From Avichristensenella sp031550535 (lineage in GTDB: Bacteria; Bacillota; Clostridia; Christensenellales; Aristaeellaceae), in assembly GCA_031550535.1 (NCBI GenBank), contig JAVBOM010000008.1, forward strand, positions 62,001 to 126,000: DNA of 64,000 bases, given 5' to 3'. Positions within the stretch are counted from its first letter, which is position 1, and every line of letters starts with the position of its first letter. The position numbers and the translations under genes were made by a program. Shown here piece after piece: positions 25,239 to 33,910 of this stretch. A model generated the notes under the pieces. That model was not told the origin of the DNA. It made no database searches and was given only the letters and a program-made list of their open reading frames with translations.

Positions 25239-25271
25239 GTTGTTGCGCTGAGTTCCTTTCAGCGCAGCAAC
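25239..25271 (+). other. Strong hairpin upstream of the URO-D family gene
   Basis: GTTGTTGCGCTGA-GTTCCTT-TCAGCGCAGCAAC, a 13-bp stem with one G-U pair, followed by TCTTTGCC. It lies 92 bases before the next ATG. A GTCAC-TT-GTGAC palindrome is at 25203-25214. It could be a leader attenuator or the end of a short transcript. Confidence 0.5.
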
Positions 25272-25362
25272 TCTTTGCCAGTTTATGGCAGGTTTTCCGC
25301 GCTTCCATGGCGAACATGCCATTTGCATCATCCAATATTTTCCGATGCTTAGGAGGGCGTTT

Positions 25363-26343
25363 ATGACCCCCAAACAGCGCGCCATCGCCGCACTAACCCT
25401 CCGTCAGCCAGACGAAGTCCCTACCTTTGAGCTGGAATTCCAGCTGGAGAAGGAAATGTTTGGGCAGCCTTTTATTCCGGAAGGGCTGTACCCGCAAAAC
25501 CTGGCCAAGCTATCTAAAAAGGAAATGGAAGCGCAGGTGTACGATGCGGCTGTTTACGCGGCCAAGGTGTACACCGCTTTGGAATATGCCATCATTCCGG
25601 CTTACGGGCCGGGGGATGCTGCCGACTTCTGGCGCAATGCGGGGCCTTTGCCGGAGGCTTTGCGGCTTTACTTCAAATATCTTTTGGAACTTACAAACGG
25701 TCACGTTATGCTGGGGTATCACGGCGACGGCACTTTTTCCATTCCGGACGGCGCGCACATGATGGAATTCGTTTACGCCATTGCGGATGACCCGGACAGC
25801 GTGCACGAGGAAGCTTCCCGCATGGCCGATTTGGCCATTGCGCGCAACCGCCGCCTGCAGGAAAGCGGCGTGGAGTGCCTGCTGCTTTGCAGCGATTATT
25901 GCTACAATTCGGGGCCGTTTCTGTCGCCCGATATGTTTTCTGAGTTTGTTACGCCCTACCTTGCGCGCATCATTGATGCCGCGCGGGCGGACGGGCTTTA
26001 CACCATCAAGCACACCGACGGCAACATCATGCCCATTCTGGACCAGCTGGCCGCCTGCCGCCCGCATGCCTTGCACTCGCTGGACCCCATGGCGGGCGTG
26101 GATATCCGCGAGGTCAAGCGGCTGGTCGGGGATAAGCTGTGCCTGTGCGGAAACGTGCACTGCGCGGCCATGCAGACCGGCACCGAGCAGGATGTCATCG
26201 ACAGCGCAACCTATTGCATGACGCACGGAAAGCCCGGCGGCGGGTACATTTTCTGCACAAGCAATGTGCCCTTCAAGGGCATGCCGCCCGAAAGGTATGA
26301 ACTGGCGCTGTCCGTTTGGAAAAAACACCGGTGTTACGCGTAG
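25363..26343 (+). CDS. Uroporphyrinogen decarboxylase (URO-D) family protein, methyltransferase-like
   Basis: A 326-residue protein of the URO-D superfamily. It starts TPKQRAIAALTLRQPDEVP, typical of the corrinoid-methyltransferase branch (MtaA/MtbA/CmuA-like) rather than true HemE, which has a different substrate-binding start. Later signatures are IKHTDGNIMPILDQL, LHSLDPMAGVDIREVK and LCLCGNVHCAAMQTGT. The His and Cys residues could be the zinc ligands used for methyl transfer to a thiol. Such clostridial proteins often sit near corrinoid proteins, but none is here. AGGAGGGCG precedes the ATG at 25363. Its substrate is unknown; haem synthesis is unlikely as it stands alone. Confidence 0.75.
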   Translation: MTPKQRAIAALTLRQPDEVPTFELEFQLEKEMFGQPFIPEGLYPQNLAKLSKKEMEAQVYDAAVYAAKVYTALEYAIIPAYGPGDAADFWRNAGPLPEALRLYFKYLLELTNGHVMLGYHGDGTFSIPDGAHMMEFVYAIADDPDSVHEEASRMADLAIARNRRLQESGVECLLLCSDYCYNSGPFLSPDMFSEFVTPYLARIIDAARADGLYTIKHTDGNIMPILDQLAACRPHALHSLDPMAGVDIREVKRLVGDKLCLCGNVHCAAMQTGTEQDVIDSATYCMTHGKPGGGYIFCTSNVPFKGMPPERYELALSVWKKHRCYA

Positions 26344-26403
26344 TGCTTTTGTGATTTTTCAAATAATTCCTTTGAGCCACCAAAACAAACTGAATATGCT
26401 TGA

Positions 26404-26432
26404 TTGACTGGAAATAAGCGGTAGATTATAAT
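26404..26432 (+). promoter_or_regulatory. Promoter of the receiver-kinase-MATE operon
   Basis: TTGACT (26404-26409), 17 bases, TATAAT (26427-26432). Confidence 0.8.
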
Positions 26433-26505
26433 AGGAAGACGGACTATACGCATCTATGCGTTAATTCGGCAAAGCATCCTGCTTTTGCTGTGTAGGAGGT
26501 CTTCC

Positions 26506-26943
26506 ATGTACAATACCGATGATAAAAACGCTGCATCCGCCTTGCCGTATGCCGGGCTTTACTGCCTTGTTGCGGAAGACAACCCCTTTGCCTTGGACAT
26601 CATGACTATTTTCCTGTCGCGCCAGGGGTTTAGCGTGGACGGCGCCGAAAATGGCCAGGTTGCCGTAGAGCGATACCTTGCTTCACCCGGCAGGTACAGC
26701 GCGATCTTCATGGATTTGCAGATGCCGGTGATGGGCGGGTATGAGGCGGCGCGGAACATCCGCGGCGGCGGGCTGCCCGATTCCGCCGCCATTCCCATCA
26801 TCGCGATGTCCGGCGACCCGCTGGATAATCTTTGCGATCTGGGCTTTAGCCGCCAGCTGCGAAAACCCTTCGAGATGCAAACCGTGCTGACGCTGCTTGG
26901 CGAACTTTTGCCTTGCCCCTGCAACCCAGAGAAAAAAGAGTAG
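26506..26943 (+). CDS. Stand-alone response-regulator receiver domain
   Basis: A 145-residue protein that is only a CheY-like receiver. Acidic pocket: VAEDN at about residue 23. Phospho-acceptor Asp70 in AIFMDLQMPVMGGYEAA, then the Ser/Thr switch IIAMSG and the Lys of RQLRKPFE. The sequence resembles receivers of hybrid kinases. No DNA-binding or enzymatic output domain follows. GTAGGAGGTCTTCC precedes the ATG at 26506. A sensor kinase gene starts three bases after its stop and a MATE exporter follows, so it probably works with that kinase, by protein contact or a phosphorelay (inference). Confidence 0.85.
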   Translation: MYNTDDKNAASALPYAGLYCLVAEDNPFALDIMTIFLSRQGFSVDGAENGQVAVERYLASPGRYSAIFMDLQMPVMGGYEAARNIRGGGLPDSAAIPIIAMSGDPLDNLCDLGFSRQLRKPFEMQTVLTLLGELLPCPCNPEKKE

Positions 26944-26946
26944 CGC

Positions 26947-28317
26947 ATGTACTCAGAATTTGCATACTCCCAACAAATGCAGGCGTTGCTTGCGGCTACT
27001 TCTTTTGCGTCCACCTTTTGCTCGCTGTACCTTGTGGCCGGTCTGATCCTGACCTTCTGTCAGGTGCCCGCCACCAGGCGGCAAAAGGCGCTGTTCGCAT
27101 TTATCGCAGGCCCGCTGCTCCATAATGTGTGGACGTATGGCATCTTTTTTATTGGCGGAAAGGTTTCCTTCAGTCCGCTGGCATACGCTTTGATCGTCAG
27201 CCCCAACCCGGTGATGGCGTTCCTGTATTATCTGGCGGCGATGCGGATATTCGGGCTTTCGCCCATTCGTTCCATCAAAATGATGGCATACGTCTACCTG
27301 TACTGGACGCTGAACACCACGGTCTATTCCCTGCTGGGCAGCATTTTCTTTCCACAGACCGGGCCCAGGTATAACTACTTGCTGGATGCGATGACGGTTA
27401 TCACTATGTTTGCGCTGTTTTGGGCTGCTACGAAAGCCTTCCACTACTTTATCCGCAAAAACCATGCCAAGCTTTGCTTTGTGGACAGAGGGATGATTTG
27501 CCGGTGGAAGGCGGTTGCGGTGTTCTTTGGCAGAACTGCGTTTGTGTATGTCGTGAACGTACTCGCCCCGCTGGCAATCCCCAATGCGGTTGCATTGGGC
27601 ATAGCCCTCAACATGTTTATGGTGCTACATATTCTTTTCTGCCTGCACAGCGATCTTGACAGCTATAGCAGGCAGGTCACCGCCAGCCAGGAGGTGCACA
27701 TCAGCGCGCTGTTTCGGGGCATGGAGGAGTTTCGCGGCATCAAGCATGATTTTGGCAACATACTGCATACCTACAGTGGGTACCTGGAGCTGGGAGAATA
27801 TGAAAAGCTAAAACAGTACCACGCCACGCTGGTAGAGACCACATCGCACGCAAGCACCATGCTGGATCTTGCGCGGCGCACGACTGAAAACCCGCCGCTG
27901 ATCTCCTTGCTGATGGATAAGCTGGCCAATGCGGAAAAGGCCAGCGTGAAGCTGATGATCGCGCTCCAGTGCGAGCTTTCAGATTTCTATATCAGCAGGG
28001 TGGACTTCTGCCGGGCGCTTTCCTGTCTGCTGGATAACGCCATCAAGGCGGCGGCGAAATCTAGGGAAAAGCGCATCTATTTCACCTGTGAAACAAAGGA
28101 TTTGGATTCCAAGCTGGTGATCATTACCAACACGGTTTCGGGGCCCACGGATACAGAAACCATCCGGGGCCGGCCCGGCGCGGACCAACCGGAGCATGGT
28201 GAAAAAGGGCTGAGCATCGTGCGGAACACGCTGGGAAAATATGTAAACTGCACATTCAGGGTTATGCAGTCCGAGCGGGAATTTTCTGCCTACATGGAGT
28301 TTCGGGGCATCGCGTAA
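26947..28317 (+). CDS. GHKL sensor histidine kinase with polytopic membrane sensor (AgrC-like)
   Basis: A 456-residue kinase. Six or seven membrane helices fill residues 15-235. The dimerisation segment has IKHDFGNILHTYSGYLELG with the candidate phospho-His of KHDFGN, as in the SpoOB-like/AgrC group. The C-terminal GHKL ATPase has LSCLLDNAIKAAAKS (N box) and EHGEKGLSIVRNTLGKY. AgrC relatives sense peptides, but no AgrB or peptide gene is seen here. It is translated close behind the receiver gene (3-base gap) and 10 bases ahead of the MATE gene, so it may sense a compound exported by that pump (inference). Confidence 0.85.
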   Translation: MYSEFAYSQQMQALLAATSFASTFCSLYLVAGLILTFCQVPATRRQKALFAFIAGPLLHNVWTYGIFFIGGKVSFSPLAYALIVSPNPVMAFLYYLAAMRIFGLSPIRSIKMMAYVYLYWTLNTTVYSLLGSIFFPQTGPRYNYLLDAMTVITMFALFWAATKAFHYFIRKNHAKLCFVDRGMICRWKAVAVFFGRTAFVYVVNVLAPLAIPNAVALGIALNMFMVLHILFCLHSDLDSYSRQVTASQEVHISALFRGMEEFRGIKHDFGNILHTYSGYLELGEYEKLKQYHATLVETTSHASTMLDLARRTTENPPLISLLMDKLANAEKASVKLMIALQCELSDFYISRVDFCRALSCLLDNAIKAAAKSREKRIYFTCETKDLDSKLVIITNTVSGPTDTETIRGRPGADQPEHGEKGLSIVRNTLGKYVNCTFRVMQSEREFSAYMEFRGIA

Positions 28318-28327
28318 AGGAGACGGC

Positions 28328-29728
28328 ATGCAAGACCCCCGCGTTCAAAAGCGCCCACTGCGCATAAGGCTATGGCTGGAAAAACTGTTCACCACCGAGC
28401 AGTTTACTTTTTCACACCTTCTTTCCATGTTTGTGCCGCTGGTGCTGGATCAGCTGTTCATTTTCGGCATCGGGATACTGTCTACGGCGATGGTGTCGTC
28501 TTCGGGCGAGGCGGCGATCTCGGCGGTTTCGATGGTGAACTCGATGGGGTTCATCGTGTCGGCGCTGTTCGGCGCGCTGTCCACCGGCGGCACCATCCTG
28601 GTTGCCAGGGCGCACGGCAGCGGGGATACGGAGCATGTGCGCCTGGCGATCGGCCAGGCGATGATGGTGACGACGCTGGTGGCCGTCATGACCAGCATGG
28701 TGCTCATTCTGTTCCCGGAGCCGCTGGTGCGCCTGTTCTACCCCAAGGCGGAGCCGCTGATTCAGGAATACGCCGTTACCTACATGCGCCTGATGGGCTG
28801 GTCGAACATCCCATTTGCGCTGTTTAATGTGATTTTCGGCGCGTTCCGGGGCCTTGGCGATGCCAAGTCAAGCCTTGCGCTGACGCTGGTGATCAACACC
28901 GTGCACCTGATCGCCAGCTTTGTTTTCATCAACGGGCTGGGCCTTGGCGTGACCGGCTCCGGCCTTTCGTACATCCTGGCGCGCGTGATCGGCGCGGTGG
29001 TGGCGCTTTTCTGGATGTTCCGCATCAAGCGCCCGGCGGGGATGCGCCTGTGCGATCTGCTGCGTTTCGTGCCGCGCGTGCAAAGGGAAATTGTTTCGCT
29101 TGGCATCCCGCTGGCGATGGAGCAGGTGCTGTTCCAGGCAGGGCTGCTGCTGTCACAGATGTACATCGCCACACTGGCCACATCCACCATCGCGGCGAAC
29201 GGCATCGCAGGCTCCGCGTTCGGGCTGTTCAACGCCGTGGCGTTTTCGCTGACCACAATGGTGACGACCGTGTGCGGCCAGTGCATCGGCGCGAAGCGGC
29301 TTGACCTTGCCAGGCACTATGTGGATGCGTTCACGCGCGCGGGGCGGCTGGTGCTGCTTGCCACCGCGCTGATACTGGGGCCGCTGATGCCGCTGGTGCT
29401 AAAGCTGTATTCGCCCACCGCTGAGGCGCTGCCGCAAATTTATCTGGCGCTTGCGATTGTGATTGTGCCGCTGCCGCTGCTGTGGTGCGGCGCGAATATC
29501 CCGGGCGCGGCGTTCCGCGCGGCTGGCGATGCTCTCTACGTCACCGCCGTATCGATGGTGGCGATGTGGGCAGCGCGCGTGGGGCTTGGGTACCTGCTGA
29601 CGATCCCGCTGGGGTTTGGCATCGCCGGGGTATGGCTGGCTGTGAATGTGGAATGGGCAATCCGGCTGGTTCTGTTTAGGCCCAGGCTGCGTAGCGGCAA
29701 ATGGCTGAACAAAGCTAAGTTGTCATAA
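28328..29728 (+). CDS. MATE family efflux transporter
   Basis: A 466-residue cation/drug antiporter with about 12 membrane helices in two MATE domains. Family features seen: PLVLDQLFIFGIGILSTAMVSSSGEAAISAVSMVN in helix 1-2, FRGLGDAKSSLALTLVINTVHL in the middle, and QMYIATLATSTIAANGIAGS at the start of the second half. These pumps use Na+ or H+ gradients to expel toxic organic cations or metabolites. It ends the receiver-kinase-MATE operon, which suggests induction by its own substrate through the kinase. Confidence 0.9.
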   Translation: MQDPRVQKRPLRIRLWLEKLFTTEQFTFSHLLSMFVPLVLDQLFIFGIGILSTAMVSSSGEAAISAVSMVNSMGFIVSALFGALSTGGTILVARAHGSGDTEHVRLAIGQAMMVTTLVAVMTSMVLILFPEPLVRLFYPKAEPLIQEYAVTYMRLMGWSNIPFALFNVIFGAFRGLGDAKSSLALTLVINTVHLIASFVFINGLGLGVTGSGLSYILARVIGAVVALFWMFRIKRPAGMRLCDLLRFVPRVQREIVSLGIPLAMEQVLFQAGLLLSQMYIATLATSTIAANGIAGSAFGLFNAVAFSLTTMVTTVCGQCIGAKRLDLARHYVDAFTRAGRLVLLATALILGPLMPLVLKLYSPTAEALPQIYLALAIVIVPLPLLWCGANIPGAAFRAAGDALYVTAVSMVAMWAARVGLGYLLTIPLGFGIAGVWLAVNVEWAIRLVLFRPRLRSGKWLNKAKLS

Positions 29729-29831
29729 TCCTTCTTTTGGATGAATCTTCCTTTTATCCGCGTTGATATGGTGGGAAAGCAATACCGCGCAAATCCCGTC
29801 AATAGTCAACAAAAGAGGGGGGACATCCACG

Positions 29832-31487
29832 ATGACAAAGACCGTCCGTATCCTGTGCCTGGCGCTTGTGCTGCTGCTGGCGCTGCCCTTGGGGATCGCG
29901 CACGCCAACACCGCGACCGAGATAAACGACGGCGAGGCCGCGCAGTACCGGGCCATAGAACAGGCGCGGGACGCCATCATTGAAAAGTATGGCCATACGC
30001 GCGTGACGCTGGGCATGTTCTATGAAACGGTGACGCTGCTGAACACCGGCGCCGGGGTTACGCTGCATCCGGTCAAGCTGGAAGACAAGCTGGGCACATA
30101 CACCGTAACGCTGGCGGATGGAAGGCCGCCCGTCGTGACATGGACCCTTGACGGCGACAAAGACGCCTGGGGCAGCGCCGAAATAGAAGCCTTCACCGAG
30201 AGCGACCGGCAGTTTTATGCGGCGTGGAGAGAGCTGAACGCCAAGAACGGCGATTTCCGCGCGGTCTCTTTGGAAGAGTGGGCAAATATGGGTGACCTGC
30301 TGATCCCCGAGGCATCCTTTGCGCGCGACAGCGGCATCCCCCAGATGCCCGAAGCGGATGACCTGCCCTATGAGGATGCCGTGCGGCTTACCAAAGAGGC
30401 CGCCGCCGAACAGTACGGCATGCCTATGGAAACCCTGGATGCATACGAGGTGTACGCCACATTCACCGTGCGTGGCGGGGAAAGGTACTATGCCATCTAC
30501 CTGGCCGCGCAGGGAAGCTTTGCCGCCGGCTATGAAGATGTCTTTTCCGCCACTGTTTACAGCCCGTCGGGCATAGTGGAGTATCTGTGGTGGAATGCGT
30601 CGCCCGGCAGGCTCAGGCTGCCGGAGGGGCCGCTTGGCAATTACCGGGAGATGGTGACGGGGTTCATACAAAGCGGCGAGGTGAACTATCTGCCGCACGC
30701 GGAGCGCGCCGCGCTGCAAAAACGGCTGGACGATGAAGGGCTGAGCGACCTGGCGGACATGATGGGGCTGCAGTACGCCGTGCCGCAGGAGGGCATGATT
30801 TCGGAAGAGGACGCGCTGGAAGCGGCAAAAAAGGTGCTGGCGGATACGTTTGACATCACGGAAGAGCTGCTTCCGCTGTACGGTGTAAACATATCGCTGT
30901 GCCACTTGCAGGAGAGAAAAATATCCTGGGCGGTGGAGTTTTACCTCAGCAACGACCTTTGGGTGCTGCCTGAGATGACAAAACATGTATCCGGGTGTGT
31001 TCTGTACTTGAGCGCGGAAGATGGCAGCCTTGAAATTGTAGAGCACGAAAGCCCCATGTCAATGCCGCTGATGAGCACCGTCTGGATGCGCTCGATGCTG
31101 GAGCCGTACGGGCTGTATTCCGCGCTGGTGGAAGACCCCGCCGCAAGCCGCAGCAACCGGGATGTGGCGCCGATACACCAGATGCTGCGCGACCTTGGGT
31201 GCAGCCAGGCTGACTTCCCCAACATGCTGCCGGGCGAAGGCGAGTTGTCCGAGGAAGCTGCGGTCGCGCTGGTCAGGGAGAAGCTGATCGCCGACTACGC
31301 GCTGACGGATGAACAGCTGGACGGCGCGCGCTGGTACACCAATTTCACTGCCGGCGAATCGCTGCCGCGCTGGTACATCTCCGTGATGAACACCAAGCCG
31401 GGGCTTGATGACGGCTTTAGCATCGTGCTGGATGGCGTGACCGGCGACTTTTACCAGTTCAGCTACACGCTCCAGGGCAACGGTTGA
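29832..31487 (+). CDS. Exported PepSY-like repeat protein, paralogue of the adjacent anti-sigma
   Basis: A 551-residue exported protein. MTKTVRILCLALVLLLALPLGIAHA is the signal peptide. The mature part has several PepSY-like modules, each with an acidic alpha helix then strands: residues 35-100, DAVRLTKEAAAEQYGMPM, DALEAAKKVLADTFDITE and AAVALVREKLIADYALTDEQ. The whole is homologous to the outer part of the membrane protein encoded at 32078-33865, for instance YRAIEQARDAIIEKYG against YDAIRRGQDALMEEYG and the shared QGNG C-terminus. GAGGGGGGACATCC precedes the ATG at 29832. It is likely anchored or held at the wall side and may compete for the same ligand as the anti-sigma (inference). Confidence 0.8.
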   Translation: MTKTVRILCLALVLLLALPLGIAHANTATEINDGEAAQYRAIEQARDAIIEKYGHTRVTLGMFYETVTLLNTGAGVTLHPVKLEDKLGTYTVTLADGRPPVVTWTLDGDKDAWGSAEIEAFTESDRQFYAAWRELNAKNGDFRAVSLEEWANMGDLLIPEASFARDSGIPQMPEADDLPYEDAVRLTKEAAAEQYGMPMETLDAYEVYATFTVRGGERYYAIYLAAQGSFAAGYEDVFSATVYSPSGIVEYLWWNASPGRLRLPEGPLGNYREMVTGFIQSGEVNYLPHAERAALQKRLDDEGLSDLADMMGLQYAVPQEGMISEEDALEAAKKVLADTFDITEELLPLYGVNISLCHLQERKISWAVEFYLSNDLWVLPEMTKHVSGCVLYLSAEDGSLEIVEHESPMSMPLMSTVWMRSMLEPYGLYSALVEDPAASRSNRDVAPIHQMLRDLGCSQADFPNMLPGEGELSEEAAVALVREKLIADYALTDEQLDGARWYTNFTAGESLPRWYISVMNTKPGLDDGFSIVLDGVTGDFYQFSYTLQGNG

Positions 31488-31499
31488 TCAAACTTTCCA

Positions 31500-31528
31500 T
31501 GCGGGGCAAACAGCCCCGCAATTTTTTT
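31500..31528 (+). terminator. Terminator of the PepSY-like gene
   Basis: TGCGGGGC-AAACA-GCCCCGCA followed by ATTTTTTT. Confidence 0.9.
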
Positions 31529-31604
31529 GCCCGTTTCAATCTTTCCGCCTTCCTATCGCGTCGTATGGATAGTGGCCACTACCAAAGGATACAGGATGTG
31601 AAGC

Positions 31605-32081
31605 ATGAACCCTGACGCATTCGCTAGGCAGGTTGTCGACCTGACAAAGCCGCTGTATTACGTTGCCTGCACGCTGCTGGCCTCCCCTCATGACCGCGAG
31701 GACGCGCTGCAAAACTGCATCGTAAGGGGGCTGTCAAGGTGCGAATCCCTGCGGGATGAAAGCAAACTGCGGCCCTGGATCACGCGCATTCTGATCAACG
31801 AATGCTATACGCTGCTGCGCCAAAAAAGGCGGCTGATCCCCATGGAACAGGTGCCCGAGCCGCCTCCCGCCGAGGGCGTGGATGCCGCGCTGCGCGACGC
31901 TGTGATGGCGCTGCCCGAAAAGCGGCGCATCCCCCTGACGCTATCGCTGGAGGGGTACACGGCGAAAGAAATCGCGCAGGCGCTGCGCATCCCGGAAGGT
32001 ACGGCAAAAACGCGCATCAGGGATGCAAAACAGGCGCTGCGCCTGCTGCTATCCGATACGGATGGGGAGGTGTTGGCATGA
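31605..32081 (+). CDS. ECF-type RNA polymerase sigma factor
   Basis: A 158-residue group 4 sigma factor. Region 2 covers about residues 10-70 (ALQNCIVRGLSRCESLRDESKLRPWITRILINECY) and region 4 about 95-150, with the HTH LEGYTAKEIAQALRIPEGTAKTRIRDAKQALR. It lacks regions 1 and 3, as ECF factors do. Its stop overlaps the start of the membrane anti-sigma-like gene (ATGA), the standard sigma/anti-sigma pairing in Clostridia. The regulon should include its own operon; no clear ECF promoter was found. Confidence 0.9.
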   Translation: MNPDAFARQVVDLTKPLYYVACTLLASPHDREDALQNCIVRGLSRCESLRDESKLRPWITRILINECYTLLRQKRRLIPMEQVPEPPPAEGVDAALRDAVMALPEKRRIPLTLSLEGYTAKEIAQALRIPEGTAKTRIRDAKQALRLLLSDTDGEVLA

Positions 32082-33865
32082 GGGAAGTGAGCAACCGCCG
32101 CATCCACGGTGAAGTGCCCGAAACGGCGCACGCCCTGGTCGCCGCCGCCCTGACACATAAGGAGGAACAAATGAAACGCAAATCCATCACACTGGTGCCG
32201 ATCACACTGCTGATCATCGCGCTGCTGGCCTGCACCGCGCTGGCGCTGACCATCACCAGCCGTTCCGAGCATTACGATGCCATCCGCCGGGGGCAGGATG
32301 CGCTGATGGAGGAATACGGCTTTACGCTGGAAACGCTGGGCCTGTTCATGGAGTCCGCCAGCTACGAGGGCGGCGAATGGACCGTTACATTCAAACCCAT
32401 CAAGCTGGAGGCGCAAATCGGCAGCTATACGGTCATCCTGCCGGACGGCGGCGAGCCGGTGATACAGGCGCACCCGCTGAACGATGTGGATTCGGGGCCC
32501 GCGCAATACAGTCCCGAGCAGATCGGCGCGATACTGGACAGCGATGTCCTGTATCGCCAGGAACAAACCCGCCTGATCGAAGAAAAAGGGAGCATCTGGA
32601 ACTGCACATTTGAAGAGCTTGCCGCGCTGGATGCGCTGCTTGCCGAGGACAGCCAGATCGCGCTGGATCACGGCATCCGCATTGTGCCCGGCGTGACCGA
32701 TGTGACGCCGCAGCAGGCCGCAAACCTTGTCAAAAAGCGGATTGCTGTCAAGTACGGCATTTCCACTGACATGCTGGATGACTATACTTTGAATGTACAG
32801 TGTAAGCGCACGGCGGGCACGGACAGCCGGTATTACAGCGTGATGTTCGCGCTGAATCTGCAGCCGGGTCAGCCCACCGATATATTCAGCGGCATCGTGT
32901 ACTCGCCCACGGCCGAGGTGACGGGCGTGTATTGGAGTTTTTACCCGCTGCGCAATGTGCTGCCGGAGGGTTCGCTTGCCGATTATGGGGCGTTCGTGCG
33001 CGAGTTTATTGAGATCGGCGCGATGGATGCGCTGAGCACGGAAGAAAAGGCGGATGTCGCGGCGCGCATCAAAAAGGCCGGTCTTGGCGATCTGCTGCAA
33101 GGCGTGGAGTACGCCGCGCCCACCGAAGGCATGCTGGCGGAAGCGGATGCCCTGCGGCTTGCGGAAGCGGCGCTTTGCGATACGTTTGGGTTTGACGGCC
33201 CGTCTCTGGCGCTGTTTGAAGGGAAGCCTCTGCTGGTGACATTGGATGGCCGCAGCGCATGGGAAATCACATACAAGGCGGCGGTTGAATCGGTGTGGAA
33301 CATTCCGTTTGCATCGGACAGGTTGGGCGAATACGCGGTGCGCATTGATGCGGAAACCCGCGAGGTGCTGGCGTGCGAATGGTCACTTGCGGAGATCGTA
33401 AAACCCTACACGGATACCACCTGGGGCGCCGCGCCCGCGTGGGGCGTGGATATCCTGCCCAGCGTTGCTGCGCTTGGCGAAGCGGTGGCGGAAATCCGTG
33501 CGCGAACCCAGGAATATGCGCCGTTTTCGCTGGAGGACGCCGCCGAAATGTCGCAGCTGTTCCGCGATGCGGGCTTTATTGGGGAGTTTTGCAGGCACGG
33601 GCTTCCGGACGAAAAGGACATCCCGCTGGAGGATGCGCTGGTGCTGCTCCGCGAGGCGGTGAAGGCCGAGCACGGCCTTACGGATGCCGCGTTCGACGGC
33701 TTCCGCACCGTGCCCTTCTTCTATGTGGATGACCCGGAAAGGCATGTATGGCACTTTGAAATGTACAACACCGCGCCCGGTAAAGAGGACTTCTTCAGGG
33801 TTACCATTGACGCAGGGGATGGGGAGATTGTGATGCTGGAGTATGTGGCGCAGGGGAACGGGTAA
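32078..33865 (+). CDS. Membrane anti-sigma-like protein with PepSY-like outer domains
   Basis: A 595-residue protein. The cytoplasmic N-terminus, residues 1-30 (REVSNRRIHGEVPETAHALVA), is like the sigma-binding segments of clostridial ECF anti-sigmas. One membrane helix follows (about 34-55: LVPITLLIIALLACTALALT). The large outer part has PepSY-like modules, for example DALRLAEAALCDTFGFDGPSL and DALVLLREAVKAEHGLTDAAF. The ATG at 32078 overlaps the sigma stop. It probably holds the sigma factor at the membrane until an outside signal acts. The outer region is a paralogue of the exported protein just upstream, including the QGNG end. Regulated proteolysis is plausible but not shown. Confidence 0.8.
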   Translation: MREVSNRRIHGEVPETAHALVAAALTHKEEQMKRKSITLVPITLLIIALLACTALALTITSRSEHYDAIRRGQDALMEEYGFTLETLGLFMESASYEGGEWTVTFKPIKLEAQIGSYTVILPDGGEPVIQAHPLNDVDSGPAQYSPEQIGAILDSDVLYRQEQTRLIEEKGSIWNCTFEELAALDALLAEDSQIALDHGIRIVPGVTDVTPQQAANLVKKRIAVKYGISTDMLDDYTLNVQCKRTAGTDSRYYSVMFALNLQPGQPTDIFSGIVYSPTAEVTGVYWSFYPLRNVLPEGSLADYGAFVREFIEIGAMDALSTEEKADVAARIKKAGLGDLLQGVEYAAPTEGMLAEADALRLAEAALCDTFGFDGPSLALFEGKPLLVTLDGRSAWEITYKAAVESVWNIPFASDRLGEYAVRIDAETREVLACEWSLAEIVKPYTDTTWGAAPAWGVDILPSVAALGEAVAEIRARTQEYAPFSLEDAAEMSQLFRDAGFIGEFCRHGLPDEKDIPLEDALVLLREAVKAEHGLTDAAFDGFRTVPFFYVDDPERHVWHFEMYNTAPGKEDFFRVTIDAGDGEIVMLEYVAQGNG

Positions 33866-33880
33866 GCAGGCGCAATAAAA

Positions 33881-33910
33881 AAGGGGGGGCGAAAGCTCCC
33901 CTTCTCTTTA
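33881..33910. terminator. Hairpin between the convergent anti-sigma and GDPD genes
   Basis: AAGGGGGGGC-GAAA-GCTCCCCTT, with one G-U pair and one bulge, then CTCTTTA on the plus strand; AAAAAA-side pairing gives TTTTTT on the minus strand, so it can serve both. Confidence 0.7.

Noticed and set aside
31538..31575. A shared ECF promoter before the sigma gene and the secreted paralogue (AATCTT ... CGTCGTAT and AATCTT ... CGTTGAT)
   Set aside because: The spacing between the two boxes differs by four bases, so the likeness is probably chance.
31802..32077. An upstream extension of the anti-sigma frame through the sigma gene
   Set aside because: The ATG at 32078 overlaps the sigma stop in the standard way; the extension is the shadow of the sigma gene in another phase.
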